From Catalinimonas alkaloidigena (GTDB taxonomy: Bacteria; Bacteroidota; Bacteroidia; Cytophagales; Cyclobacteriaceae): a stretch of 64,000 nt of DNA. The position numbers were made by a program, and so were the translations under genes. The notes under the pieces are model-generated. The model worked only from the letters and a program-made list of their open reading frames with translations, was not told the origin of the DNA and searched no databases. The stretch is taken from the NCBI RefSeq assembly GCF_029504655.1, contig NZ_JAQFIL010000001.1, positions 6,081,001 through 6,145,000 on the forward strand. Direction: 5' to 3'. Shown here piece by piece: positions 54,448 through 63,859 of the stretch (position 1 is the stretch's first letter; the number at the start of each line of letters is the position of its first letter).

Positions 54448-56847
54448 TTACTCGTCCCTCAGCGAGTTTACCGGATTAGCCAGGGCAGCTTTGACAGACT
54501 GATAGCTTACGGTGAGTACAGCAATCAGCAGCGCCAGTACGCCCGCAATGATAAACGAGGTCAGACCAATATCAATTTTATAGGCAAAGTCGTTGAGCCA
54601 CTGCCGCACAGCAAAATAAGACAGTGGTATCGCTACTACAAAAGCGATGATGACCAGCTTAGTGAAGTCTTTGGATAACAGCAGCATGATGCTTTTTACC
54701 GAAGCCCCCATCACTTTTCGTATGCCTATCTCTTTACTACGCTGCTCTGCCATGAAAGAAGCCAGCGCTAACAATCCCAGACAGGCAATGAAAATCGCCA
54801 GAATAGTAAAGCCACCGAAGATCATCCCTACCCGCTGATCAGCACGGAAGAGCGCATCAAAGTCTTCATCCAGAAAGCTGTAGTCAAAGGGCGTACCGTC
54901 AGCATGTAAGTTCCATTGCTCTTCCAGCAAGGCTAATGCATGAGGTAAATTATCAGAAGCAACCTTTACCTCCACAAAATTACGTTTGTCGGAAAGTACA
55001 ATAACCAGCGGCTCTACTGCCGAATGCAGGGATTTGAAATGGAAGTCTTCTACCACCCCTACAACTTCTGCCACATACATACCACCTATCAAAACAGTGT
55101 TACCTACGGGCTCTTTCATCCCGAGTGTTTTTACTGCCTGTTCGTTAAGGATCACTGCGTGATAGGCAGAATCCGATGCTATTTCACGAGAAAAGTTACG
55201 CCCCTCTTTCAGTTGAATGCCCATGGTAGGCAGGTAATCATAACTCACCATGATATCGCTCAGTACCAGGGCATCCTCATCACGATATGCACTACCACTA
55301 CTGCTATCGCTCGGGCTAGCCGGAATAAAGCCAGTAGCTTCATAGCCACCCAAAGGCGATACATTGGTAAAACTCATGCTTTGCACTTCGCTCATCTGCA
55401 GCAGGGCATTTTTGAAGCTGTCAGTATTCGTTCCTAAAGCCAGTGCATTTTCAAGTATGATCACATTTTCTTTGTCAAAACCCAGGTCTTTGTTTCTGAC
55501 AAACTGTAATTGTTCATATACCAACAGGGTACAGACAATAAGTACGATAGAAACGACAAACTGAAATACTACCAGTGAGTTTCGTAAGTAAGCATTTTTA
55601 CTTCCTGCTCCTAAGCGCCCTCTGAGCACTTCAACCGGTCTGAACCTGGTCAGATAAAAAGCAGGATAACTCCCTGCCAATACGCCTACAATGATGCCTA
55701 ATAACAAAACGGAAGGAAGAAACCAGGGAGAAGAAAGAGGGAGTTGGATATCTTTGTCCGCAATCTCACCAAAAGGTATTCTGAGCAGTTCGGCCAGGCC
55801 CAAAGCCAGCAGCATAGCGACTAAGCTCAGTAGCAGCGATTCCGCCAGAAATTGCTGTACCAATGTAGTACGTCTGGATCCCATTGTTTTGCGTACGCCT
55901 ACCTCTTTGGCACGATCAGCCGAACGGGCAGTTGCCAGGTTCATAAAGTTGATACAGGCAATCAGTAGGATAAAGAATGCTATAGCACCAAAAATATAGA
56001 GGTATTTGATATTGCTATTCGCCTCATACTCTCCCAATATGTGGGAATGCAGGTGAATATCAGTCAGAGCCTGGGTAAACATCTCTATGGTATACCCCAT
56101 CTCCTGAAACATTGCGTACTCCCTGAGATACTTCTTTAACAAAGGGTCTAAATTGGCTTCAACTTCCTCAATAGCAGCCCCTTCACGCAAGAGAAAGTAA
56201 GTAGCTGCATCAAGTTTACCCCAATTTTCTTCCTTGCTTATGGGATCAGTAATATATGAGTATATGATATCGAAGTGAAAGTGCGATGCCTGAGGCATGG
56301 GCTCCATGATACCTGTGATCTGAAAAAGCTCTCCATCCATGAATATTGTCTGCCCTAGCGGATCTTCTTGCTGAAAATATTTGCGGGCAGTTTCCTGAGT
56401 CATCACTACTGAATTTGGTTCCTGCAAGACTTTCTCAGGATTACCTTTGAGCAGAGGAAAGCTAAAAAGTCTGAAGAAATCCGGGTCAGCAGCCAGTATC
56501 TTATCTTCTTTGATCGTAATCTCGTCCTTCATGAGAATACTACTCCCTCCACGGTTCATTCGTACTACCATTTCCACTGCGGGAGTTTCTTCTTTAAAAG
56601 GTTGTGCGACCGCCGGACTTACTCCAGCTCCTATAAACCCGCTTTCTCCTACTTCTAAATGCGTAGCCAGGCGATAGATACGATCAGCCTTCTCGTGGAA
56701 ACGATCATAGCTGAGTTCCTGCAGTATGTATACCGCAATCAGTAAGGTACAAGACATGCCGATAGCCAACCCCAGAACATTGATGATAGCATAGAACTTC
56801 CGTTTACAAAGATGACGGAATGCGATGGATATATAGTTTCTGATCAT
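54448..56847 (-). CDS. FtsX/MacB-type ABC transporter permease
   Basis: A 799-residue permease (start MIRNYISIAFRHL at 56847; a longer ORF begins 60 bases earlier within a hairpin and is unlikely). Helix 1 is at about 20-40. A MacB_PCD periplasmic domain follows (about 45-255), then an FtsX domain of three helices (about 280-410; LYIFGAIAFFILLIACINFMNLATARSADRAKEVGVRKTMGSRR). A second MacB_PCD and FtsX domain end in KAALANPVNSLRDE. Such Bacteroidota proteins act with a MacB-like ATPase, absent here. Nearest relative is the 59561-61942 gene. Confidence 0.88.
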   Translation of the reverse strand: MIRNYISIAFRHLCKRKFYAIINVLGLAIGMSCTLLIAVYILQELSYDRFHEKADRIYRLATHLEVGESGFIGAGVSPAVAQPFKEETPAVEMVVRMNRGGSSILMKDEITIKEDKILAADPDFFRLFSFPLLKGNPEKVLQEPNSVVMTQETARKYFQQEDPLGQTIFMDGELFQITGIMEPMPQASHFHFDIIYSYITDPISKEENWGKLDAATYFLLREGAAIEEVEANLDPLLKKYLREYAMFQEMGYTIEMFTQALTDIHLHSHILGEYEANSNIKYLYIFGAIAFFILLIACINFMNLATARSADRAKEVGVRKTMGSRRTTLVQQFLAESLLLSLVAMLLALGLAELLRIPFGEIADKDIQLPLSSPWFLPSVLLLGIIVGVLAGSYPAFYLTRFRPVEVLRGRLGAGSKNAYLRNSLVVFQFVVSIVLIVCTLLVYEQLQFVRNKDLGFDKENVIILENALALGTNTDSFKNALLQMSEVQSMSFTNVSPLGGYEATGFIPASPSDSSSGSAYRDEDALVLSDIMVSYDYLPTMGIQLKEGRNFSREIASDSAYHAVILNEQAVKTLGMKEPVGNTVLIGGMYVAEVVGVVEDFHFKSLHSAVEPLVIVLSDKRNFVEVKVASDNLPHALALLEEQWNLHADGTPFDYSFLDEDFDALFRADQRVGMIFGGFTILAIFIACLGLLALASFMAEQRSKEIGIRKVMGASVKSIMLLLSKDFTKLVIIAFVVAIPLSYFAVRQWLNDFAYKIDIGLTSFIIAGVLALLIAVLTVSYQSVKAALANPVNSLRDE

Positions 56848-56871
56848 ATGTTTGTTGATTAATGAAGAGAT

Positions 56872-56911
56872 AAGAATGAATAATGATGACTTGCTATCAT
56901 TATTCATTCTT
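56872..56911. repeat. perfect 16-bp stem between permease genes
   Basis: AAGAATGAATAATGAT (56872-56887) pairs perfectly with ATCATTATTCATTCTT (56896-56911) around GACTTGCT. It lacks a T-run, so it looks more like an intergenic REP-like element than a terminator. Confidence 0.65.
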
Positions 56912-56927
56912 CACCTGACATTATGAT

Positions 56928-59375
56928 TTACTCGTCCCTCAGCGAGTCTACCGGATTAGCTAAGGCTGCCTTGATAGATTGAAAACTGATCGTAAGCCAG
57001 GCGATGAGCAGTGCAGCGAGTCCGGCCAGGACGAAAATTCCAATGCTGATTTCAGTACGATAGGCAAAATTGTTGAGCCAGCGCTCCACCATCCAATAGG
57101 ATAAGGGGGCGGCTACCACAAATGCAATAAGTACCAATTTTAGAAAATCACTAGCGATCAGGTGGTTGATCTGTACCACTGAGGCACCGAGCACTTTTCG
57201 GATGCCTATCTCTTTGGTCCGGCGGGCAGTTACGAAAGCCACCAAGCCCAGCAGCCCCATGCTGGCCACCAGAATAGCCAGCGCGGTGAACACCTTCAGC
57301 ACATTGCCCAGCCTTTGCTCAGCACGAAAGATACGGTCAAAATCCTGATCCAGGAATGAATAGACAAAAGGGTTCTCCGGTTCAAACTGAGACCAAATCC
57401 CTTCTACCTGAGCCAGCGCCGCAGAAACATCACCTGTATTGAGCCGAACTATCGCATAGTCGCTAAGGTAAGTAGGTGAATAGTACTGCATAGCCACCGG
57501 CTTTACTACGCGATCAAAAGACTCAATATTGAAATCTTTCACTACCCCTATTACCTCCAACTGCTCTTCGTCATTTTCACCCTTATTTTTAATAATTCGC
57601 TTACCCAGAGGATCTTCCAAACCTAATGCCTTTACTGCTGCTTCGTTGAGTAACAGGCCACTTTTATGGTCCGAAATTCTATCTACCCGAAAAGCTCTGC
57701 CGGCTATAACTTCCAGTTCCAGGGTAGAAATATAGTCCTGATCTATCAGAAACCACTGCATACCCTGACCGGACGCGGCTCCTTCCTCCCGGAAGTCACG
57801 CATGCTACGAAGCGACTGCAAAGGCACTCCGGAAGCAAAGCTTACCTGCTTGACTTGTGATTGCTGGAGGAGGGCTTCTTTAAATTCTTTCCAGCGTTCT
57901 TGAATCTCTTTATCATTTTTGATCACCAGCACATTCTCCCGTTCATAACCAATGTCTTTGGTCTGTATATAATGAAGTTGCTGAACCACTAAAGCTGTAG
58001 AGATAATCAGGCCGATAGACACGACAAACTGAAAGACAATCAATGCGTTACGCAGACGCCCTATCCCAAGGGTAGAATTGAGCTTACCCTTTAGGACACT
58101 AATAGGGCGAAAAGCAGAAAGATACAAAGCAGGATAACTTCCTGAAAGCAGCCCTATCAGGATGATACCTCCTACAAGCGAGGCTAATAAAAGTGGATGG
58201 TTCAACCAATCGAAAATAAGGTCTTTCCCTACCAGCTTATTGAAAGGTATACGCAAAATCTCTACGGTAGCAAGTGCCAATAACATGGCGATCAGGCTCA
58301 CCATTAGGGATTCCAGCAAGAACTGAAACACAAGATATTTGCGGGGAGCACCCAGGACCTTGCGTACACCTACCTCTTTAGCGCGGCGGGTAGCCTGGGC
58401 GGTAGTCAGATTCATGAAGTTGATGCAGGCCAACAGGACAATCAGTATAGCGACAATCATCAAAACGTATACCGTTTCTATACTTCCATTGGCCTCATGC
58501 TCCCTCATCAGGTCTGAATGGAGATGAATATCAGAAACAGCCTGCAGCTCATATTCTAACTGTGTACTCTGTTCAGGTCCAAGTTCACCCGCTGCCATAA
58601 AGGGCCGGGCATGCTGCTCCACAATCTGATCCAGCTTTTGCTTCAGTGCTTTCCTCTTTTTGGGATCATCGGCTACGCTAGGTCGTACTTTCAGATAGGT
58701 ATGCATAACATTCCATGCCCAGTTGTCAGAATTTGTGATCTCCTGATAACCGGTAGTAGCGACCAGCATGTCAAAAGGGAAATGAGTAGCTCCGGGGTCC
58801 ACTACTCCACTAACGAATCGAGCGTCACGGCTCCCTCCGAACAAAATTTCTTTGCCCAGCACTTCACCTCTCTCTACCGCACCTTCACCAAAATAACGTT
58901 CGGCAGTAGCCCGGGTGAGAACCAGCGCATTGGGTACCCTGAGCGCGGTTTCCACCTCACCTGCAATCAGCTTGAAGTTCAGCACTTCCAGAAACTCAGG
59001 ATCAACGATAAAGATTGCTGTTTCCCGAAACACTTTCTCCTGGCTCTGGTCTTCTTCCAGTGGCAGGCGCATGGTAGAATGGTTCCAGGTGAAGGCTCTG
59101 GCTACCTGCTCCACTTCGGGTATGCTACTCTTGATGGCTTCTGCCAAAGGCGGCGGCGTAGTGGCTAGCTGATAGTATGCTCCACCATTGGTAATTACTC
59201 TAAATGTACGTTCTGCATCCTGATGAAAGTCATCATAACTCAGTTCATCCATCACATACCAGCCAATCAGCAAACTGCTACTGATGCCCAGTGCCAATCC
59301 TACGACATTGATAAAAGTGTAGAACTTGTTTTTAAGCATATTGCGGAGGGTGATATTGAGGTAATTTCTAAACAT
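56928..59375 (-). CDS. FtsX/MacB-type ABC transporter permease
   Basis: An 815-residue paralog of its neighbours. The start MFRNYLNITLRNMLKNKFYTFINVVGLALG is natural. Domain layout is the same: N-terminal helix, MacB_PCD, FtsX (VYVLMIVAILIVLLACINFMNLTTAQATRRAKEVGVRKVLGAPR), second MacB_PCD, second FtsX, ending KAALANPVDSLRDE. It is more divergent than the two flanking genes are from each other. The substrate and ATPase partner are unknown. Confidence 0.88.
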   Translation of the reverse strand: MFRNYLNITLRNMLKNKFYTFINVVGLALGISSSLLIGWYVMDELSYDDFHQDAERTFRVITNGGAYYQLATTPPPLAEAIKSSIPEVEQVARAFTWNHSTMRLPLEEDQSQEKVFRETAIFIVDPEFLEVLNFKLIAGEVETALRVPNALVLTRATAERYFGEGAVERGEVLGKEILFGGSRDARFVSGVVDPGATHFPFDMLVATTGYQEITNSDNWAWNVMHTYLKVRPSVADDPKKRKALKQKLDQIVEQHARPFMAAGELGPEQSTQLEYELQAVSDIHLHSDLMREHEANGSIETVYVLMIVAILIVLLACINFMNLTTAQATRRAKEVGVRKVLGAPRKYLVFQFLLESLMVSLIAMLLALATVEILRIPFNKLVGKDLIFDWLNHPLLLASLVGGIILIGLLSGSYPALYLSAFRPISVLKGKLNSTLGIGRLRNALIVFQFVVSIGLIISTALVVQQLHYIQTKDIGYERENVLVIKNDKEIQERWKEFKEALLQQSQVKQVSFASGVPLQSLRSMRDFREEGAASGQGMQWFLIDQDYISTLELEVIAGRAFRVDRISDHKSGLLLNEAAVKALGLEDPLGKRIIKNKGENDEEQLEVIGVVKDFNIESFDRVVKPVAMQYYSPTYLSDYAIVRLNTGDVSAALAQVEGIWSQFEPENPFVYSFLDQDFDRIFRAEQRLGNVLKVFTALAILVASMGLLGLVAFVTARRTKEIGIRKVLGASVVQINHLIASDFLKLVLIAFVVAAPLSYWMVERWLNNFAYRTEISIGIFVLAGLAALLIAWLTISFQSIKAALANPVDSLRDE

Positions 59376-59560
59376 AACAAGTAGTGAATAATGAAGAATG
59401 AACCTATTCCTCTAAGTACAAACACATTTCCAAATTTAATCTTAATACACAAGCATCTGATTAACAATAATTTACATATGAATGTGGATTTTCCTCACCT
59501 GAAATTGTCATGAAACCGATACACCTTTCCGTTCATATCCGTACGCTCTCCCTTTTATTT

Positions 59561-61942
59561 TCACTCATTCCTTAGTGAATCTACCGGGTTGGCGAGAGCT
59601 GCCTTGAAAGACTGATAGCTGATCGTAAGAATCGCAATAAGTAAGGCCAAAACGCCTGCGATAATGAATGAAGCCATTTTGATATCAATTTTATAAGCAA
59701 AGTCGTTGAGCCACTGCTGTACGGCAAAGTACGCCAGAGGGACTGCCACTACAAAGGCAATGATCACCAGCTTGGTAAAATCTTTAGACAGCAGCAGCAC
59801 AATACTTTTTACCGAAGCACCTATCACCTTGCGGATGCCAATCTCTTTGGTACGCTGCTCGGCCATGAAAGCCGCCAGTGCCAACAGCCCCATGCAAGCG
59901 ATAAGAATAGCCAGCGTAGTAAAGCCTCCGAAGATCATGCCTACCCGCTGGTCGGCACGGAAGAGCGCATCAAAGTCTTCATCCAGGAAACTGTAGTCCA
60001 TAGGCGTACCATTAGCATGCAGGTTCCACTGTTCTTCTATTCTACTGAGTGCCTGCTGTAAGTCGGTGGATTTTACTTTGATCTCTGCGTAGTTGGGCTC
60101 GTCTGCCAACACCAGCACCAAGGGCTCTACTGCCGAGTGTAAAGATTTGTAATGGAAATCCTCTGCTACGCCCACTACCTCAGATTCAAACTCACTATTG
60201 GTCATGACTTTGCTGCCTACGCCCAGGCCTAAAATTTTTACTGCCTGTTCATTCAGGATGACGGCATAGTTAGCAGAATCGGAAGCAAGCTCTCGAGAGA
60301 AATTACGTCCTTCCTTAAGCTTGATACCCATAGTAGGCACATAGTCATGACTCACCTGTATATAATTGAGCACCAAGGCATCTTCATCGCGATAAGTAGT
60401 ATCATTCTCAAGTGCGGGAATAAAAACGGTAGCATCGTATCCGCCCAGTGGAGACACATCCGTAAAGCTCACTCCCTGCACTTCAGTTTGGGTTGACAAA
60501 GCATGATAAAAGGCCTCTTTGTTGTTTCCCAATGCTTTAGCATTATCGAGTACGATAATGTTCTCTTTGTCAAAACCTAAGTCCTTATTCCTGATAAACT
60601 GAAGTTGTTCGTAAACCATGATGGTACATACGATCAACACAATAGAAACTACAAACTGAAATACCACCAGAGAATTGCGCAGCCAGGTATTTTTGCTACC
60701 ACCGGCCAATCTGCCTCTCAATACTTCCACCGGCCTGAATTTGGTAAGGTAAAAAGCAGGATAACTCCCCGCCAGTATGCCTACCAATACTCCTAACAAG
60801 AGTACTGTTGGAATAAACCAGGATGAATGCAGCGGCAATGGTATGTCCTTTCCGGCAATGTTACTAAAAGGGATTCTTAGTAATTCGGCTAAGCCCAAAG
60901 CCAGCAGCATAGAGAGTAAGCTCAATAGCAGCGATTCAGCGAGAAATTGGCGGATCAATGTGCTTCTGGCAGAACCCATTGTTTTACGTACCCCTACTTC
61001 TTTGGCACGATCGGCGGAGCGGGCAGTAGACAGGTTCATAAAATTGATGCAGGCAATCAGCAGGATAAAAAGTGCAATGGCTCCGAAAATGTATAGATAC
61101 TTGATATTTCCATTCGCTTCAAACTCTCCCTGCATATGGGAAGACAGGTGAATATCGGTCAACGGCTGCGTAAACATTTCAACGGTATAGCCTAACTCCT
61201 GAAAGAGATCATATTCCTCAAAGTACTTCTTTAGCAAGGGGGTAAGCTGCGCATTTACATTTTCTATGTCAGCATTCTCCTGTAGTAAAAAATAGGTAGC
61301 TGTATTCAGGTTCCCCCAGTGTTTTGCCTTATTCTTAGGGTCTGACAAAAAAGAGTAGATAATATCAAAATGCACATGTGAGGCAGCGGGTACCGGTTCC
61401 ATAATGCCTGTCACCTGAAAAAGCTTATCATCAATTTGTATACTTTGCCCTATGGGGTCTTCATCTTTGAAATATTTACGGGCAGCTGCGGCTGTCATTA
61501 CCACTGCATTAGGTTCACTCAGCGCACTGGCAGGATCACCTTTTACCAAAGGGAAGCTGAACACCTGGAAAAAGTTGGAGTCAGCGGTCAGCACCTTATC
61601 TTCTTCAATGGTGATTTCATCTTTTTTAAAGGTCATATTGTCCCGCTGGTTCAGCCTGACTACCATTTCCACTTCAGGGATTTCCTCTTTAAAAACGTCT
61701 GCTGTGGCCGCACTCACTGCCGCTCCGGTAAACCCGCTTTCTCCTATCTCCAGGTGTGAGGCAAGGCGGTAGATGCGATTTACCTTTTCATGAAAGCGGT
61801 CATAACTTAACTCATCCAGTATGTATACAGTAATAAGCAACGTACAGGCCATCCCTATCGCCAGCCCCAGCACATTGATCGTAGTATAAAAAGGCCGCTT
61901 GCGCAGGTTACGGATTGAGGTTTTGAGGTAATTTTTTAACAT
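59561..61942 (-). CDS. FtsX/MacB-type ABC transporter permease
   Basis: A 793-residue paralog (start MLKNYLKTSIRNLRKRPFY at 61942; an extension to 61999 lacks family resemblance). Domains as in the others. Its segments LNDFAYKIDIKMASFIIAGVLALLIAILTISYQSFKAALANPVDSLRNE are nearly the same as those of the 54448 gene, showing a recent duplication. It is the first gene of the minus-strand array. Confidence 0.88.
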   Translation of the reverse strand: MLKNYLKTSIRNLRKRPFYTTINVLGLAIGMACTLLITVYILDELSYDRFHEKVNRIYRLASHLEIGESGFTGAAVSAATADVFKEEIPEVEMVVRLNQRDNMTFKKDEITIEEDKVLTADSNFFQVFSFPLVKGDPASALSEPNAVVMTAAAARKYFKDEDPIGQSIQIDDKLFQVTGIMEPVPAASHVHFDIIYSFLSDPKNKAKHWGNLNTATYFLLQENADIENVNAQLTPLLKKYFEEYDLFQELGYTVEMFTQPLTDIHLSSHMQGEFEANGNIKYLYIFGAIALFILLIACINFMNLSTARSADRAKEVGVRKTMGSARSTLIRQFLAESLLLSLLSMLLALGLAELLRIPFSNIAGKDIPLPLHSSWFIPTVLLLGVLVGILAGSYPAFYLTKFRPVEVLRGRLAGGSKNTWLRNSLVVFQFVVSIVLIVCTIMVYEQLQFIRNKDLGFDKENIIVLDNAKALGNNKEAFYHALSTQTEVQGVSFTDVSPLGGYDATVFIPALENDTTYRDEDALVLNYIQVSHDYVPTMGIKLKEGRNFSRELASDSANYAVILNEQAVKILGLGVGSKVMTNSEFESEVVGVAEDFHYKSLHSAVEPLVLVLADEPNYAEIKVKSTDLQQALSRIEEQWNLHANGTPMDYSFLDEDFDALFRADQRVGMIFGGFTTLAILIACMGLLALAAFMAEQRTKEIGIRKVIGASVKSIVLLLSKDFTKLVIIAFVVAVPLAYFAVQQWLNDFAYKIDIKMASFIIAGVLALLIAILTISYQSFKAALANPVDSLRNE

Positions 61943-61997
61943 AATGCCGAATGATTTGTGACGTATGATTAATGAAGCGGGACATTCATCATTGCCC

Positions 61998-62106
61998 ATT
62001 AATCATCATTCAATTTAGAACGTTCAACTTTCCCGCCAGACAAGATTCATATTTATAAGTCACTGAATTTCAGTTTATTCACCCTTCATTAATCATCATT
62101 CATTAA
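61998..62106. repeat. ATTAATCATCATTCA repeat, two copies
   Basis: ATTAATCATCATTCA occurs at 61998-62012 and again, extended to ATTAATCATCATTCATTAA, at 62088-62106. Related TTAATGAA/GAATGA words occur in the other permease spacers (around 56860 and 59390). This suggests a family of short spacer repeats. Confidence 0.5.
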
Positions 62107-62120
62107 AAAGACTGTATCGT

Positions 62121-62152
62121 TTTCGTGACACCCAGTGTTTGCTTTCGTGACA
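62121..62152 (+). promoter_or_regulatory. direct repeat TTTCGTGACA, possible operator pair
   Basis: TTTCGTGACA occurs at 62121-62130 and 62143-62152, 22 bases apart (two helical turns), just upstream of the lipoprotein gene at 62175. Confidence 0.35.
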
Positions 62153-62174
62153 TCTGATGAGCTATATTTATCCA

Positions 62175-63239
62175 ATGAAAAGCTTTTTCCCTTACTTTCT
62201 CCTGAGTTTTTTGCTGTGGCAATGTCAACAATCTCAGAAGCAGTCCGAAAAACCTGAGACAAAAGCTGCTTCCTTTTCTTTTCAGTGGCAACACTTGAAC
62301 ACTCCTACCCAAGCCAGCCTGCGGGGGCTATCGGCTGTAAGTGAAAAAATAGCCTGGGTCAGTGGCAGTGAAGCTGCTTGTATCATGACTACCGATGGAG
62401 GACAAACATGGCAAAGCTTTTCCTTTGAAGTGCCCGACTCTCTGCAATTTAGGGACATAGAAGCTTTTGATGCGCAAACTGCCTACCTCCTCAGTGCAGG
62501 CTCTCCCGCCCTGATTTATAAAACGACCAATGGCGGTCAAAACTGGACACTACAGTATGAGAATACTAATCCAGACATTTTTCTGGATGGCATGGCTTTC
62601 TGGGATCAGCAGCATGCTCTGGTGATGGGTGATCCGCTGGAGGGTTATTTTACAATCTTGCGTACTGAAGATGGTGGTGAAAACTGGAGTCGTATCCTTT
62701 CAGAAGACCTGCCCAAGCCCAAAGAAGGAGAAGCGGGCTTCGCCGCCAGCGGTACCAATATTGTGGTTAAGGGAGAAGCTTTTGCCTGCTTTGCCAGCGG
62801 CGGAGGTGCTTCCCGGGTTTTTTACTCGGTAGATGGCGGACAATACTGGCAGTTTAGCAAAACACCCATGAAACAAGGTGAACCCTCACAAGGAATTTTT
62901 TCTATGGCCTTTGCCGATACCCTGAGCGGTGTAGCGGTAGGCGGTGACTATCTCATTCCTGATGATACCTCTCGTATCGCCTGCTATACGGTAGACGGGG
63001 GCAGGAGTTGGCAACTGGCGGAGCAGATGCCCGGTGGCTATCGTTCGGGCGTGGCTTACTTTCCTGAAGATCAGCTTTTCATTGCTGTAGGTACCAATGG
63101 TTCTGATTACTCCACTGATTTCGGCAAAAGCTGGACACCCTTAGATAGCATAGCTTACCATAGCATACAAGCTGTAGCGGGTACATCCACTGCCTGGCTG
63201 AGCGGAAGTGATGGAAGGGTGGCAAAGCTGAGTTGGTAG
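62175..63239 (+). CDS. YCF48-like (BNR-type) beta-propeller lipoprotein
   Basis: A 354-residue lipoprotein (ATG 62175, lipobox LLWQC at about Cys17; the frame is open six codons further upstream). Repeats typical of YCF48/BNR propellers appear as TTDGGQTW (about residue 75), TTNGGQNW, TEDGGENW, SVDGGQYW, TVDGGRSW and DFGKSW. Bacteroidota relatives are often called oxidoreductase or glycosyl-hydrolase-like without proof. Function unknown; it sits alone after the permease array. A direct repeat lies in its upstream region. Confidence 0.8.
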   Translation: MKSFFPYFLLSFLLWQCQQSQKQSEKPETKAASFSFQWQHLNTPTQASLRGLSAVSEKIAWVSGSEAACIMTTDGGQTWQSFSFEVPDSLQFRDIEAFDAQTAYLLSAGSPALIYKTTNGGQNWTLQYENTNPDIFLDGMAFWDQQHALVMGDPLEGYFTILRTEDGGENWSRILSEDLPKPKEGEAGFAASGTNIVVKGEAFACFASGGGASRVFYSVDGGQYWQFSKTPMKQGEPSQGIFSMAFADTLSGVAVGGDYLIPDDTSRIACYTVDGGRSWQLAEQMPGGYRSGVAYFPEDQLFIAVGTNGSDYSTDFGKSWTPLDSIAYHSIQAVAGTSTAWLSGSDGRVAKLSW

Positions 63240-63298
63240 AGCACAAATAAATCCCAGCAGTGAAAATATACTATTTCTAAAGGTGGGATAAAGGCTGA

Positions 63299-63859
63299 TT
63301 AATAAAAGTAAAAGCTGCGGCAAAAGTAGCAATGTATGATAGTGTATTTGTGCACTAAGCCAACTGCCTGCAATGCATTTTCTAAATTCACACCGGCTTG
63401 GAAGCGCCTGTTACGGATGGTTAACACATCAAAGTTAGTATAATTAGCATAAGCACCGGGCACATTTTTACCACTACTTAGGATTGCCTCCTTGGCCTTT
63501 ACTATATTTTTAGCCGTTTCCTGATAAGTTTGAATTGACTCGTACGTCTCATTAGCCTTGTTATGCTTTCCCTGATATTTGGTGAGATCATAATTGTAGC
63601 ATTTTTTACCTTGGGTGATTAGTTCTTGCTTCTTATTGATATTTCCACCCCCTATGAAAGTATCAATACCTTCATCATATGTTGCATCTCCATGTTCTGA
63701 ATAAAACTGTAATGCTCCATACGGGACCGTAAATTCTGGAGAGCGTGTTTTTCTGATTCCACCATGTGCTGAGATGACTAAACTTGTAGCATAGACACTC
63801 TCATCTCCGGAACCAAGAAAAAGATACATATTGTCGCTATCACCAATAGACCGCATCAT
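63299..63859 (-). CDS. orphan protein resembling the putative adhesin Stv domain
   Basis: A 186-residue protein with no signal peptide. SLVISAHGGI (about residue 30), FTVPYGALQFYSEHG (about 43-57) and, at the C-terminus, NFDVLTIRNRRFQAGVNLENALQAV followed by YTIIHCYFCRS match the pattern of the Stv putative-adhesin domain: an early HG, then P-x-G-x-x-x-x-FY-x-x-HG, and a late C-x-x-CR. That domain is usually found at the C-terminus of RHS or other polymorphic toxin proteins; here it stands alone. No immunity gene is visible in the remaining 140 bases. The family call is moderate and rests on recalled motif layout. Confidence 0.5.
   Translation of the reverse strand: MMRSIGDSDNMYLFLGSGDESVYATSLVISAHGGIRKTRSPEFTVPYGALQFYSEHGDATYDEGIDTFIGGGNINKKQELITQGKKCYNYDLTKYQGKHNKANETYESIQTYQETAKNIVKAKEAILSSGKNVPGAYANYTNFDVLTIRNRRFQAGVNLENALQAVGLVHKYTIIHCYFCRSFYFY

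Noticed and set aside
58611..59168. 185-codon plus-strand ORF opposite the middle permease
   Set aside because: Shadow of the MacB_PCD domain codons on the other strand; no start context or family resemblance.
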